A stretch of 64,000 bases of DNA, taken from NCBI RefSeq assembly GCF_027744825.2, contig NC_071335.1:28299001-28363000 (forward strand), in the 5' to 3' direction. The position numbers and the translations under genes are program-made. Below, piece after piece: positions 24,966 to 38,478 of the stretch; the first letter of the stretch is position 1; each line of letters starts with the position of its first letter. The notes below the pieces were generated by a model. It worked only from the letters and a program-made list of their open reading frames with translations. It had not been told where the DNA came from and did not search any database. This stretch comes from Synchiropus splendidus (lineage: Eukaryota; Chordata; Actinopteri; Syngnathiformes; Callionymidae).

Positions 24966-27289
24966 GCTTGACTAAGTGACTGGTAAAAGTGATGATAGCA
25001 TTATTAAGATGGATTTGTGACGCACACATTGTTGAGTCAAGTCAAAGAAATATGGACTGGAACTCTTTTACCGGGCAAGTTTGGGACAGTTTCGCCGTGA
25101 AGTGGTCCAGACAGAGTCCGGGTCCGCCTCCCTGTCGAGGGTCAGAGAGCAAGAGGTGAGGTACGGGAGGATGGGAAGGAGGGGTGGTTTTGTTTTCCTC
25201 CCCCACCCCAGCTGGGCCCTTGGTCTCTTGTCTCCTCACAACTTTCCTTCCCCCACCTCTCCGCAGTTAGGTTCCAGTCCGGGTAGACTGGTGGGCTCCA
25301 GGTCAGGAGGTTCATGAAGCGTGATGGTTTCCTTCTTTATCATAGACCTTGTGTGTGTCTGCAGCATTGTGTGCGTATTCATGCTTTCTCAGGGGCATCG
25401 AGGGAAGGAGAAAATCCTGCCCATCATCTCATGCAAGCGGAATATGATCTCAACTTACAGCTGCTTGCGTTTACCGCTTTTCCGAGTGGATTTTCTTTTG
25501 GAGAGGAAAAACGGACAAACACACTTGTGATGTCATGTGGCGACGAAAAGTATCACATGACGTGACACCGGCTTAAACCATCAATCCAGACAATGTGCAG
25601 TTTGTGACCCAAGTTACAAATTCTCAACCTTGATTTGTAGCCAGTGCAGCTATTTACATGGTGAGGAGACAAAACACCGGTCACAATGGACTATGTTTTC
25701 CATTTGAATGTGTTCACTCTCTTCTTTCATGAAGGTTTGGGGGAGGAGGGGAGAGATGGGCAGGGGTACCGTGGAATGGAAGGGGTGCAATGTCTGATGA
25801 CCAGCGGGCACGAATTGAACTCATCTTGAAGGCATTTTTTGTTTTTATTTCGCCTTTTTTGTATTGACTCTAGACGCAGCCGATACATTTCAGCATCATC
25901 ATTTCATGCATATGCACATGTGTGCATGTGTGTGTGTGAGAGAGTGTCTGCATGGACTGCTAGGGTTTGGGGATCCTGGGACCCCCGTTCCCAGACATGC
26001 ACTGACCTTTCCAACCAGACAGGGATAAAGGGACAAGGAGGGAGGGCTGAGGGCACAAGGGCCCTCGAGTGTGTGTTTGTGCATGTGTGTGTGTGCGGCT
26101 ATGTCCGTCCTAATGTGGATCCCCAAACCAGCTAGTTTGTTCCATGCCCCCCCACGTCCCCACCAACCCGCTTCTTTTTTTCCCCACTTTTGGTGGATCT
26201 CAATCATTCTGCGATCCCCAGAGCGCTGTGTATGCAAAAAAAAAAAAAAAAAGAAAAAGAAAAAGGCGGCGCTCTGAGGGCTTGTTGGCTCTGGACTCTT
26301 GCAAATCAATTTGTCTGTGAAAAAGGGGTGTGGGCGCAGACCCTGCTTTCCCCCTTTACCGTATGAACCAATGATACTTTGGGAACATCTAGCTATTCCA
26401 AATATCTCACAGTGGTTAGACGCTGAATAGACGCACTCATGTTTACATGTGTAAGTGAGAGGGGCACAGGTGGCTGATGTTCACAGGAGGAACAGACTTT
26501 CAACTCATATCACGCAGCAACTTCTTCCCCCGTCCACTGTCTTCATCAGACCTTTTCAGCTCAAAAGGACATTTGTCCCTCGTGGATGTATTAAACCAAA
26601 CGACAAAGGTGATGATGATGATCATAAACTATTCCACAGTTGCGCCGACACTCTCATGTTATTATTCTGTTCCTGACATGTCTTCTTCTGCTGCTGTCTG
26701 TCAGAAAAAAAAACACAACGCCACGTCTAGATTGACCCGTCCGGTCTCAAGGAAGGATAAGACATTGATCGTGGTTGTACCCCACCTCTCCCCCCCTGCC
26801 CCCCAAATCCCCTCGCACACTCGCTTTCTCTCGATTCAGACAGCACCCTTCCCAAAGCACACAGGCTTCACAGGGTCTCTGCTGCACTGGAACAAGCATG
26901 ATCAATACCTGTCACTTCTGTCTGGTCTGGACAGAGCTGCGTACCCCTTCCCCTCCTCCACCAGCGGGAAGACTCATGCACATGCACACAAACGCACCAT
27001 ACTCACAGAAATGCATAAAAGATAAATCATGCTTTTCACACACACACACACACACAAGGTATGAAAGAGCTTGTGTACGTCCTAATTGCATTGAAGTCAA
27101 TGCAAAGCATGTCATCTAATGGACACACACACACACACACGGACGCACACATGGACGCACACCCAAACACACAAAGGCCGTGAGGTCAGACAGGGCATTC
27201 AGACCCAGACATCAGTCTCTTCTCTGGGGTCAGACCACAAGGCCAAGCTTTACTCCCTAAACTCAATGGCCCCTAAGACACACACACAC

Positions 27290-27331
<42 letters not shown>

Positions 27332-28302
27332 TGACCATCCAGGATGTGAAAAGACTCCTCAGACTGTGCTCGATAAGAATGAAAAGCACCTGCGTCGTGA
27401 TAAGCGCCGTCGTCTCTTCTACGGACGAGAACGTTCAGACTGGTGTTTGCAAGTTCTTAAACATACATCAAGAGCCGGTTGTAAAGAGGTCAGATGTCGT
27501 TTCTAATTCCTCCTGCAACTCGCCTATTCATTCACTTGAACTCTCTATCTCCGCTCAATTCTTTTTTTTTTCCCTTCTTCTTGCAACTCTCTCTCCACCT
27601 CATCCGTCCGTCCTCGTCGTCTTCTTGCTCAAGAGACCCTTGCTCGGCTCGACCGCAGAGATAAGGAAGTGGAGGGGCCAAGTTTACCACTGCTGATAAG
27701 CCGTAATTGCAGGGTAGTAAAAAAGCCGACAAAAAGAAAATGGAGGATGAGGAGGGAAGAGGAACGGACACAAAGGGGTGAATTGAGCGGCTCGAGAAAT
27801 GATTGATTGAACTGGTGACGCTCCAGTTCGCTGTCAGTTATCAGGCAGGATGACCTTTCGCTTGTTACAGCCGTCGACGCGCCGCGCGGAGGCTCGCGGC
27901 GGCTCTGGAACAATCGCTGTCCGGAAGCCTTGACCCCCTCTGATAAACTGCAACTCCAACAAACTGGCTGAACAATCGTCCGTGTGTTCATCTCTTAGTG
28001 CGTAATCCACTATTCTATTGCCGTCCAACAGCTGTTTTGGACAGACAGGCTCGTAAAATACAGCGCTCATTCGGACGAGCACAGGCTGCGACAAAGCAGT
28101 GGGCAGTGTCTCCTCACTGGCTGGACAAAAGTCCGTCTCGCTGTGACCTGGTTTAACCATCAACGTGGCTCGGTCGCCGCCTTGCTCCCTTCAGCTAAAC
28201 ATTTCAGCACATATTTGCACAGTGACCCACGACAGGTTGCAGGCTCGCTGCATAAGAATGTGCTGGATGAGATCACTCAGACCGACTTGATGGACATTAT
28301 TT
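24966..28302. other. intergenic, no gene seen
   Basis: Holds a poly-A/(A)nG run at 26235-26264, CA-rich runs (27036-27056, 27122-27140) and a (CA)n at 27278-27331. A CpG-richer patch at about 27.86-27.91 kb has no adjacent exon. A 182-residue open frame from 26477 has low complexity and no domain, and I do not regard it as a gene. Confidence 0.5.
27278..27331 (+). repeat. (CA)n microsatellite
   Basis: About 27 CA units with two CG interruptions. Confidence 0.95.
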
Positions 28303-28945
28303 TTACACAGCCCTTTTATCCATCCATCCATCCATCCATCCATCCATCCATCCATCCACTGGTCTCTCACTTACACAGCCCTTTTATCCATCCATCCATC
28401 CATCTGTCTCTCACTTACACAGCCCTTTTATCCATCCATCCATCCATCTGTCTCTCACTTACACAGCCCTTTTATCCATCCATCCATCCACCCATCCATC
28501 CATCCATCCATCCATCCATCCATCCATCCATCCATCCATCCATCCATCCATCCATCCATCCATCCATCCATCTGTCTCTCACTTACACAGCCCTTTTATC
28601 CATCCATCCATCCATCTGTCTCTCACTTACACAGCCCTTTTATCCATCCATCCATCCATCCATCTGTCTCTCACTTACACAGCCCTTTTATCCATCCATC
28701 CATCCATCCATCCATCCATCCATCTGTCTCTCACTTACACAGCCCTTTTATCCATCCATCCATCCATCCATCCATCCATCTGTCTCTCACTTACACAGCC
28801 CTTTTATCATCCATCCATCCATCCATCCATCCATCCATCCATCCATCTGTCTCTCACTTACACAGCCCTTTTATCCATCCATCCATCCATCCATCGGTCT
28901 CTCACTTATACAGCCCTTTTATCCATCCATCCATCCATCCATCCA
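28303..28945 (+). repeat. composite (CATC)n tandem array with higher-order unit
   Basis: Eleven copies of a spacer reading ACAGCCCTTTTATC, mostly preceded by TGTCTCTCACTT, alternate with (CATC)n runs of 3 to over 20 units. The higher-order period is about 44-67 bases except for one expanded block (about 28478-28570). It produces a 288-residue open frame rich in Pro-Ser-Ile-His, which is a repeat artefact. The array grades into unique sequence after 28945. Confidence 0.97.
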
Positions 28946-31900
28946 AGTGTGTTTGAGCACCAACATACCCAAACTAAAGGTTGAACCAGGAAATTTAGCA
29001 TCACAATAAATACTGTTTAAATAGCTGTGTATTTTCTTTATGTATTTTCTCACTGAAGACGAAAGAACTTGGACTTCTTCTAGCTTTAAGCTACTTTATA
29101 TCTACAAAACATGTTTTTGTCATGTTCTGTGCAGACCTTTTGCCAATTTCACTTGACTTGATTTTCCTTCAACCGTCTATTTATGCAGTCACACAATGAC
29201 ACTGGCACGTTTGAAAAAACAGCTCACATAGTTTTCAGACCAAAGTCGCGCTTGGAAAAACGCTTCAAATGAATGAAAATTATGTGAAATATAATCTTAA
29301 TAAAAGTTTCTATTGTGAGATTTTCTTTTTACTTCACTGCACTTGACATCGATGGTTAAGCTGTTCTATAAAGTGCTCAGCTTCATTGCCGGTTCCAACT
29401 TGATGCACGAGTCAGTGTTTGATGATGAATAAATACCGACAGCATTTCATCCCTGTCATTTTCATGCATCTATATGTTTTGAGTTTGACATGCAGGTCTA
29501 CCGTTGGTGTGCTCTGTGACCACCAGCCCTTACTTCCTTCCTCTCTGATGGCCTGTGGAAGAGTGTGTGTCCTGTTTCTCTGTTCCTCTGGGGCTCGTGT
29601 GTGTGTGCGTGCGAGTCCGTCTTTGTGCGCACTTGTGTATATTTTCGTGCGTTTGGTCACACTCCACCACTCAGAGGTCAGGTGAGATTGGGTCTGGTTC
29701 CTGATTCCTGGAAGATCGGACAGCTGCAACATCTCAAACAAATGTCATGACACGCACACACGGACGCGCTCACACAATGATAAAGAGAATTATTGGGAGA
29801 TAAGCACTACACTATTATTGTTATAATCATACCAAATATTTTCTAAAATACAAAATAAATAATAAAGCAAACAATTTCTGCAAGTCAGCTGTGTACTTCA
29901 AGGTTTATCATCAAGAAAAGTACTTCAAAATGAAGTTCATCCTGCAGGTGTACCTGCACTGTGTTCCAGTATTGGCTGGAAACTGAAAGTGTGTTCTTGC
30001 CTTGCTTTGAAAATTTTGGCATTATTAGCATTAACAAGCATTTTTGCAGCCAATCCAATGCCTCCTCAGTGATGAGATAGTCGTGTCAGAGGTGGACCGG
30101 GACAGATAGAAGTCCACCATCAGAGCCAAAAGCAGGTCCTCTGCACAGTCTCAGGCGAGCTTCTGCCGTGAAGCTGCCGAGAGCCTTCTGCTCTCTTAGC
30201 TCTGTGTAAATACACGGCTCATTGTTTATACAATGTAGTGTGTGGCTTCAGGTTCCAGCGGCCATCACTCTGGGTCTGGGTCAGGTCACCAGAAACATAC
30301 GTACACACACAGAGTTTTGGCCTAAACACACATATTCCTCCTAATGCAAACCAGATTCTCTCTCCCTCTGTCTCAAAGATGTGAGAGCGCCACAGTACCG
30401 AGACCGCACACTGCTGGATCTGGGCCAAATGGACCAGCGGAGCTTGTTTGGAAAGCTTTCAGTCAGAAAGCCACTTTTTGGCAGGGGCCCTACGAGTGCT
30501 GCTGAGCCCTCTGAAGCGGGCTGGAGCTGCTAAAATAAATAATGGTCAGGGCCAAGGGGGTAAGAGTGGCGTAGGGCAGTTTCGAAGGGTAGAAGCTGAA
30601 GCCGGGGAAGCATGGAGAGATGGAGAGGGGAGGAGGGAGTAGGGGTGAGGTTTTTCAAGACTGCTCCTGTAATTATATCTGTCAGTCGACACCAAGTCTC
30701 CGGGACCGCCAACGCTCACGTTTCCCCTCTTGCTCGCTGTCACCAAATAGAGAAAGACGGAGCACATGTACACTTGTGGGTCCGGAGTCCTGTGTTCTCA
30801 TGTGCGTCAGCAAGTGCGTGAAGAATCTTTGAAGGCCGGGTGCAGATGTGCGGGCCGGCGAAGAAAAGAACCTGGTCATTCTGGGGAGGACAGATAAGAA
30901 AGTGTCGGACTTTCAGCTGGAGAGCAAAGAGGTGCCCCTTCTACATGTTGGTTAGCTGCTAAAATGCCAGCTTTTCTCACATTCGCTGAGCGAGGCAGAT
31001 GCGTGACACATGTTTGTCAACTGGAGAATTGAAGTCAACACGTGTAAGTCACAGCAATGTGCTTCTTCAGAAGTGGTGCTGCTGTTGTGCCAGATGTTAA
31101 TCGCGGACGGCAGTGATGACATGAGCCCGCTGCACTTGTTCCTGGAGCAACTTGGCTGCATGGTGAGAGTCACATTATCGGACTGCAGTTCACTTTACAC
31201 GCCGGAGAATCTGTCACTCAGCAGGTTTCAGCACACCACTGGTGGACGGACCTGAAGAGAGACTCCAGATGGAAATATTCATTATTAAGTAAACTATGAG
31301 GGCATCAGCAGTCAAATGAAAATAAAGGCGTTGAAGCAAAGGTAGCATTACCATGTAATGCTTCAGGTAAGTATCTTTTCTTGTATGTTCTCTGGCTCTG
31401 ATCATTTTTTCCTTCAGTTAATGACCTCAACCTCCAGCTTGGCTTCCCGTGCTCCGTCTTTCCTCCCCTGCTTTGTAGTTTCCTCTTTGGCCTCTGATCT
31501 CGCAAGGATCGAGTCCAAGGATCCAACCCCAGAGACACAATTACCACACCGAGCTAAATGTTCCGCCTACAAGTGATAGTTTCCATCAAAGGCCTTGTGC
31601 ACTCTCTCCTTGAACAACTGGGCTTTTGATGCTTATTCCGTCAAATGTGGGACAGAGTATCATTGCCTTCTCAGCTACGGCTTTTTCAACTTTCTCTTAG
31701 TTTATATATATATATATATATGGGTTTTTAAGGGCTTTAAGTGTAAAAAAAACATTCCAAGACTTGAGGTGAGTCATAATCGAGGGGTGACTACACCAAT
31801 GTCCTGCTGTTCTTATAAGCTGCATCTGCCACTCCTGCTAATGTAGTCTTAAAACAAATGAATGGTTTTGTGATTATTCTTGCCACAAAAAATGAGGTGT

Positions 31901-33290
31901 CTGTGAACAGCACTCAAGCACAGATGAGCAATCTGATGGCAGGTGCCATCATAATATAAACATGATCCATTATAATTATATAAGCATTATCATGTAATTT
32001 CGTCTTTATTCCAGCGTAATTGAAGATGGTGAACAAACTTGGAGAAGTACTTGGACAGTACTCTATTTTTTGGACAATAAGTTGCAGTTTTTATATATAT
32101 ATACATATATATGTGTGTGTGTGTGTGTGTCTGTTTAAATGAAAAAAAAAGAAAAAACATTACAAGAGAAACGGCATAAGAGGAAAGGAACACAACCACT
32201 GTACGCAGAACATAAGTTTCCGCGTACAGCCCGAAGGGATGGACTGGGTGAGTTGTATTTATGGCCACACTTCAGAAGAACGAACATATAAAACCATAAA
32301 TAAACAATGTATTTATCAGTGTATTAGAGATATATTAGCCTGTAATTACTACTAATAAAGTACAAGATTATGCTATACTGACTATATTTTGCCCTGGAAT
32401 GGTCGCTCGAAATGACAGCATAACTACGAATAACTACTAAACTACTAAAAATAGTCAATAAAGTGTGACCATCTTTATTTACTTCTCAAGATTAAACCAT
32501 CATTAAAACACAATATTTTACTGTCCTAAGTGAAATGAATGTCCAAAATCTCCCCTTCGCTTCCTTGTTTCGCGGACGGCTGGCATCTTGGCTACGTTCC
32601 ATTCGGGATTGATGAATACAAATGACTTTGCTGGAGGACCTTCGTGGAGGCACCAATTCATACGAAGGATTTCGTAAAATAAATTTATAGCGAGGTTGAT
32701 TTGTATATGTTTTTTCTTGAGTGGAGCCACTTATACTCCAGAGTGACTCAGTCAGAAAAACACATGTGTATGATATGTTGTATCATTCGTGCAGTTGAAT
32801 ATGAGACATTCATTGAGCAATAGACTGATCAGCCCAAGCCGGCTATTTTTCTGGTCAACATTCTGGGTCACACTGCTCATCACCGACATTTCCCTTTTCC
32901 TTTTTTTTTTATTTAATGTACAAGGAAGTTTTGTGCAGCCTGTCATAACGGTCCCAGAGGGCGGCGGAGGTGGTCTGAAAGCAGCTTGAAGTGCGTGAAA
33001 GGTGTTGATTTAGCTGTAGGAAGGAGGATTAAATGGCTCATTGGTGGGGCGAGGAGTGGAGAAGGTGTGAAGAGATCTGTCCTCTCTCCCCCCCTCTCTT
33101 CCTCTTTCTCTAAAGCTCGAGAAAAGGCCATTGGGGCTGAACAAACAAATCACATGGCCATCAAACACTACTCACCACTGCTGCATGGGGACTCCATTCA
33201 GACATCATTTTACTGGTCTCTGCAGTGCGCTCACACACACACACTCACGCACACACAGCTGAGCACCCCCCCATCAACAAGACACTGGTT
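28946..33290. other. intergenic, no gene seen
   Basis: Mixed sequence with short (TA)n runs (31702-31720, 32091-32109) and a (GT)n at 32112-32131. The stretch at about 32280-32480 is AT-rich with TAATTACTACTAATAAAG-type wording that may be a decayed interspersed repeat. No gene was recognised. Confidence 0.5.
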
Positions 33291-33299
33291 TTACAAGTC

Positions 33300-33500
33300 C
33301 CTCTGTGTCTGGTCTCTAATTCCCCCAGCAGTGTTACAACAGCCCCAAAGAGGAACAATTCAGGCGGCCGCCGCGCGGCTTGTCAATAAAGCTCATAAAA
33401 CCAGTTGTGAAAGTTGTAACTGTATTGTAATGGGAAGTTGCTGTCAGCTCCTTTTCAAAGTTATGGCCCATTTAAAGAGAAGTGGTGCCGAGGATGCACC
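33300..33500. promoter_or_regulatory. candidate conserved noncoding element
   Basis: A repeat-free patch with words such as GTCAATAAAGCTCATAAAAC, TGTATTGTAATGGGAAG and TTCAAAGTTATGGCCC mixes a short GC-rich core (GCGGCCGCCGCGCGG) with homeodomain-like AT words. No coding potential. The call rests on composition and on its place in the desert beside a developmental regulator. Confidence 0.25.
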
Positions 33501-34443
33501 TTGCAGAACATGAAGATTGATGGGGGCGGAAACAGAAAATGGCCGTTGCTGACACGCTGCATGCGTGTGGTTTCAGACCTGCCTGAGACCTTAAGTTGGC
33601 ATTTTGTGTTTTAAAAATGAAACTTTGGCTTTTATGTGCACTCCCTCGCCCGACGGTTAGCCGCTAAATGTCACTCTCCCCATCTGAAAACAAACAAAGG
33701 CGGCGGAGTCTGGTATTAGTTGCTATTTGAAATGGCTCCGAGCCCTCACAAGACGTCGGTGCGATTCCTCAGTTGTACACAAAACACCCTGTTAGTCCGT
33801 TCAAACCGAATGGAAAATATCTTTGACTTGACTGGATCATCACAGACGCTGGATATTAAAGGCAACTCCGGCAAACACAGAGGCGGAGGAGAAGCGTTTT
33901 GGGTTTTAGGCTTCACTAAATACCAGCTACCTCAAAACCACAGGTGGAGCAATCCTCCGAGGTCGAAGTCCTCACTATCTCAACTGTCCAAACCTGATCA
34001 GACGTAAATAAAGCCCCAATAGTGAACAGATCATAGACCACAATGCTCCATCAGTGAGGACATCTCCAAAAGCACAGCATTAATATTTCATAACAGAACA
34101 CTTATCAGACTCAACTGTTGGTCCACATCCGAGCAGCTGTTGTTTATAGCTTCGGCTAAATTGTCATTGTGCTTTTCTTTGAAATCTCCAGATTAGCATG
34201 TCGTTGTCCTGGGGGCTATGTGTTTATTAATTTATTGAATACAATTGCAATTTTTTTTTTTATGCCTTAGAGTGATGAATCTGACGTGCAGTACTGTTCA
34301 TCAGCATCTGAAAAATGTTTATTGCTATTCAAGAGAGCAAAATATCACATGGGAATTCAATGAAAAGGTGAAGGCAATATGGAGAAAATAAGGGAGAAAC
34401 ATTTTTCTAAAACCACGAATAACATATTGAAAATTGAGGCCGG

Positions 34444-34450
<7 letters not shown>

Positions 34451-34502
<52 letters not shown>
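34451..34502 (+). repeat. (TA)26 microsatellite
   Basis: Uninterrupted TA units. Gives Tyr/Ile open frames on both strands that are not genes. Confidence 0.98.
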
Positions 34503-34503
<1 letters not shown>

Positions 34504-34747
34504 GTTCGTCTGCCCCCTGAATCTGAAACTTTTAAAAACGTCCAGAGTGGAAACTTTCATAAATGCAGTGCCGCTACAAGCGTCCAGTATGAAAATATTT
34601 CACGGACAGAGCACAGTCACTAGAGATTCACCAAACTGCAACGTCTCACATCAAATTTCATCTTTTTCAGTTGTCCTTTTGACAGAATAGTCAATTTTTT
34701 TTTTTCCCTATTTTTTGTCTTTTTCACAAGGTATATGAAAACGTGTC

Positions 34748-34750
<3 letters not shown>

Positions 34751-34823
<73 letters not shown>
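34751..34823 (+). repeat. (AT)36 microsatellite
   Basis: Uninterrupted AT units about 250 bases downstream of another (TA)n of similar length. The pair could mispair or collapse in assembly. Confidence 0.98.
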
Positions 34824-34826
<3 letters not shown>

Positions 34827-35039
34827 TTTCACTTATTTTAATTCAATTTTGCGTTGCCTTATAAAGTTTTATTCAGTCGAACAAAGACCAAGCGTAGTGT
34901 TATAACAGCAGAATACTGTGCTGCTTGACTGTGTCATATTTTGCGACAGCTTCACCTGCCTCCCAATATTAGTAATCTCATTCTGTTTGACTGTTTATGC
35001 CATTAGCTGAAGCCTCCATCCATAAGATGAAAAGAACCT

Positions 35040-35570
35040 GCTCGTGACAGCTGCCGCGTTCCTTCGCCAGTGGCTCATTGCCAGGTCCCACTGCACATAA
35101 TACCATGGTATCTGACCTGGAAGCAAATGGTATATGGACAGTTTTGATGAAACCATTAACTGCCGTCCGTTCAACTCTCTGTCACAGAATCAACAGAAAT
35201 GTTTAGATGAATTTATCCAGGATACAATTTCAATTCATTAATCCTTTTTTTTTTATTGAATCACCTCAACAATATCTGCTTTGCGGAGTCAGTTATTTAT
35301 TCATGAATATTGCTGGACAAATTGCTGGTTCCAGAGACAAGGATCAAAGTGAATGCAGCAAAAATGAGTTTTTGCGGCGGGGCTCTCGGAGGGAAGGCGA
35401 TGTCAAATCTCTGTCTCTATCAGCCGGCGGTCTGACATCTGTAATGCATTTTTCTGTTCTTTTTGCATGATTAAGCAAGCTTGGCATGCAGGTGTGACCC
35501 AGTGGACTGCACCAGTACAGCAATATTCCCAGAACAAATTAAAGTAGCTGTCGTATGGATCGGTCTCGCT
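35040..35570. promoter_or_regulatory. candidate conserved noncoding element
   Basis: A repeat-free stretch with enhancer-like wording: AATTTATCCAGGATACAATT, CAATTCATTAATCC, TTATTTATTCATGAATATTG, then CATGATTAAGCAAGC and ACAAATTAAAGTAGCTG. Only a short T run interrupts it. It has no coding potential. The call is inference by composition. Confidence 0.28.
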
Positions 35571-37526
35571 CTTTCTCTCTTCCTCCTCAAGCACACACAC
35601 ACACACACGGACACACAATAAGATGAGGCGGCCAATATGAAATGGCACGAAAGTCTCTGCCATTAGCTGAAATTCATAAAACAACTCTTCAAACTGACAC
35701 TGTGTTGGTCAGAATGAATCGCATTGTTACAGTTTTGTTTTGCTCCTTACACGGCGACAGTGACCCGCTGTGATGTGTCCGAGCCTCTGTCAGTCTTCTT
35801 TGCATGAATGCACTTTATTTAAATTGGAGAATGTGTGTGCATCAGATCCTGGGAGCAAAGGTTGGCAGTTGATTCAATATACAGGCTCACAGACCCGCTA
35901 TCAATCATAAATACAACGACAGTTCAAATTCACTTCTGATGTTCCCTATTTTAATAAAGAACACATAATTCGGCTTGGAGAAGACAAATGGCTGGAACCG
36001 TCTCAGTCTCACTCAGCCATATATATATATGTATTGCGAAGGGATTGAGCGACACTATTCTGACTTGGATGTTGATGTGTTATGTATTAACTAATCTTAA
36101 ATCCATTTCTCCATAACGCATCATCCAAAGTCAAATTCATGTGAAGTTCTGGATGCTTCAACCTATACAATGCAAGTCTTAACCCTCCAACAGGCCCCTT
36201 GTACTTTCTTTCCCGTTCTATTCTCCGCCAACTCACGGATGTTGTGTGGGTCTGGGATCCTTTTATCATCCGTCAGTGTGGGTTTTCAACCCATCCTCAC
36301 TGGGTTGTGGGGCGCATGTTTATAACCCCTTACATGGCACTCCTCCTTGGTGACCGTACCAAAAGTCACTGTGTTTAAATCGCACGGCTGTTTGAGGGGC
36401 TTTAAATAGCAATCGACACGTTGTTATATGAAGACTGAATGGAGCACCATCCCATGGCTTACCACACCCCAACCTCTGTCTCCGAACATGTGCTTCAGTT
36501 CAGAAAACCAAATGCATCAATGTGCAACGCTGAAGGCTGCCTTTGTCGTCGGCATAGGACGCAGAAGTCAAATTTCTAAGCTCCGTAGGAGTGAGGTTGA
36601 ATTGGAGATTTTGCAGATACAATTGTACCTGGTGTGTACCTGTTCATACACGACTGCCGTTTACAGACTCTGAACAAGTCTATATACTGTAACAGACACA
36701 TGGGAGAGGACGAACTTTGCCTCGAGTTTTACTTCATTTTAGCTCTATTAAAACAGCTATTCGTCCACATGCAACAAAAAGGCCGCCTTTGTCATCAGAG
36801 TAGGACTCAAAAGTTCATATTCCTTATGTCAATATTATTGTAGATGGAGACACCAGCCCTGATTTTCTGCTTGACTTGTTGCTCAGGCCACGCCCCTTGA
36901 AGGCATGTTGCGTTTGGTCCTTTTTATTTGTTCCAGTAAAGTTGGCGCTTGACGGTCAAGACGGTCCAGTCTCGCTCGTACGAGTTTTGCCTGTGCCCTG
37001 CCACTAGTCGATCATCGCACAATAACATGCATTCATCGCAGTTCGCAGCGACCCTCTTCACCGAGTGGATAGAAGAAACTGTTTTGTTTCCGTACGTGTC
37101 ATATGAGACTGGTCACGGTGATCACAAGAGAATGTATTCAGCTTAAGGACGAGGCCTCCGATCAATTGGTCACGAGCATATGGCTCCATCGCTGCGAGCT
37201 ATGTTTCTCTTTTTTTTCCGTCAAGTACAAGGTCACTGCCACTACTCATGCGCTGTTCTTGAATGAGAAAATAATCATCATCTCCAGATGAGAATCCTAG
37301 TCGGTTTGTTCTCATCCAACTTTACCTTTTAGATTTAGACAGACACCCAATTAGAAAGGCACTGAGACAGTGCAAACTCACGTTGATAAATATGTGTTTA
37401 GAAATACATACACATACATACATAATACGGATGCAAACCTGCAACAAAACACTGTGCAGTAAATCTATGTCTCTCTTCTAGTTTCTGCTTCTTATTGGAA
37501 CAGGTCATTTGACCAGCAGCATAACT
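35571..37526. other. intergenic, no gene seen
   Basis: Short (CA)n at 35592-35608 and (TA)n at 36020-36030. The stretch at about 36.28-36.42 kb (with AACCCATCCTCACTGGG) may be a decayed repeat. No gene was recognised. Confidence 0.5.
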
Positions 37527-37546
37527 TTATTATTATTATTATTATT

Positions 37547-37637
<91 letters not shown>

Positions 37638-37640
37638 TAT
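37527..37640. repeat. inverted trinucleotide array (TTA)n then (TAA)n
   Basis: A run of TTA units (37527-37549) switches into a long run of TAA units (about 37553-37640). The two halves are reverse complements, so the first arm can pair with part of the second as a hairpin or cruciform. It gives a poly-Tyr open frame on the minus strand, which is an artefact. Confidence 0.95.
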
Positions 37641-37682
37641 GTTCATCCAAATGAGTCCTGAAAGTTTCAGTGAAATGCCAAG

Positions 37683-38478
37683 CAATGTTCCCTCTAATTT
37701 TTCAAGTGTCTGAGCAAACCCACAAACTCTCTGAGCGGTCACCTGGACCACTGTGAGCGACCCGTTGTCGGCTGTGTCTGTAATAGTTTATAATAGCGTT
37801 AAAATATTTAAAGATTTATTTACAATTTGTGTAATTCACATTGAGGAATGGGACATGTGTGAAATGTTATATATTTTATATATATATATATATATATTAA
37901 GAATCGTCTAATACAATAAGTAAACTAACTCTACTCATTAAAGGCACATTAGACCATCCAACTTTTAGATTCATTTAATGTCAAATGGATTGATCAGGCA
38001 TGTGTCTGCTGTGAGACTGAATTTTGTCCACTTGAGGCTACCGTATTCTCTGACCCCTCCTCATCGAGCAGTCAGCCTGTGTAGATCAGGCTAAAATTTT
38101 GGACCAAGCACGAGTGACTTTAAGAGAAATCAGCTCTTAAACATCAGCCAGCTCCAATAGTTCACTTCAAATAGCAGCTATTTTAGTTGCTCTTAGTTCT
38201 ATTGTGTATATGGCGGTGTCACTCGGCGGACGATCTGAAGCAGCAATGCACCGAAGGACCTGTGGAAACAGCCGGTTAAGGACACACGCGGTCAAACAGC
38301 GCAGTCAACGCTTCATTTTGTCGATCTAATGTCGTATCTTGACGGTAAGAAGCCCTGTATTCCAGAAATTGCGGTAATTTATATTCAATTCAGGATGAAT
38401 TTTTGTTGCGTACAGTAGATATTTTTGTGCGCTGAGATCGTATACGCTGTGCGCAATTGCAGCTTTGAGGGAACATTG
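37683..38478. mobile_element. hAT-type non-autonomous transposon with perfect 8-bp target duplication
   Basis: The left end CAATGTTCCCTCTAA and the right end TTGAGGGAACATTG are inverted repeats sharing CAATGTTCCCTC exactly. The element is flanked on both sides by ATGCCAAG (37675-37682 and 38479-38486), a perfect 8-bp direct duplication, the hallmark of hAT insertions. It is 796 bp long with no transposase frame. A (TA)n lies inside at about 37877-37897. The identical target duplication argues for a fairly young insertion. Confidence 0.92.

Noticed and set aside
26477..27025. 182-residue open frame on the + strand
   Set aside because: Low-complexity Ser/Pro/His composition and no domain; lies beside CA-rich simple repeats.
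28303..28945. CRISPR-like alternation of repeat and spacer
   Set aside because: The 'spacers' are identical to each other and the variable part is (CATC)n; this is a vertebrate satellite, not CRISPR.
28143..29009. 288-residue open frame rich in Pro-Ser-Ile-His
   Set aside because: It is entirely produced by the (CATC)n composite array; no non-repeat domain, no splice or promoter context.
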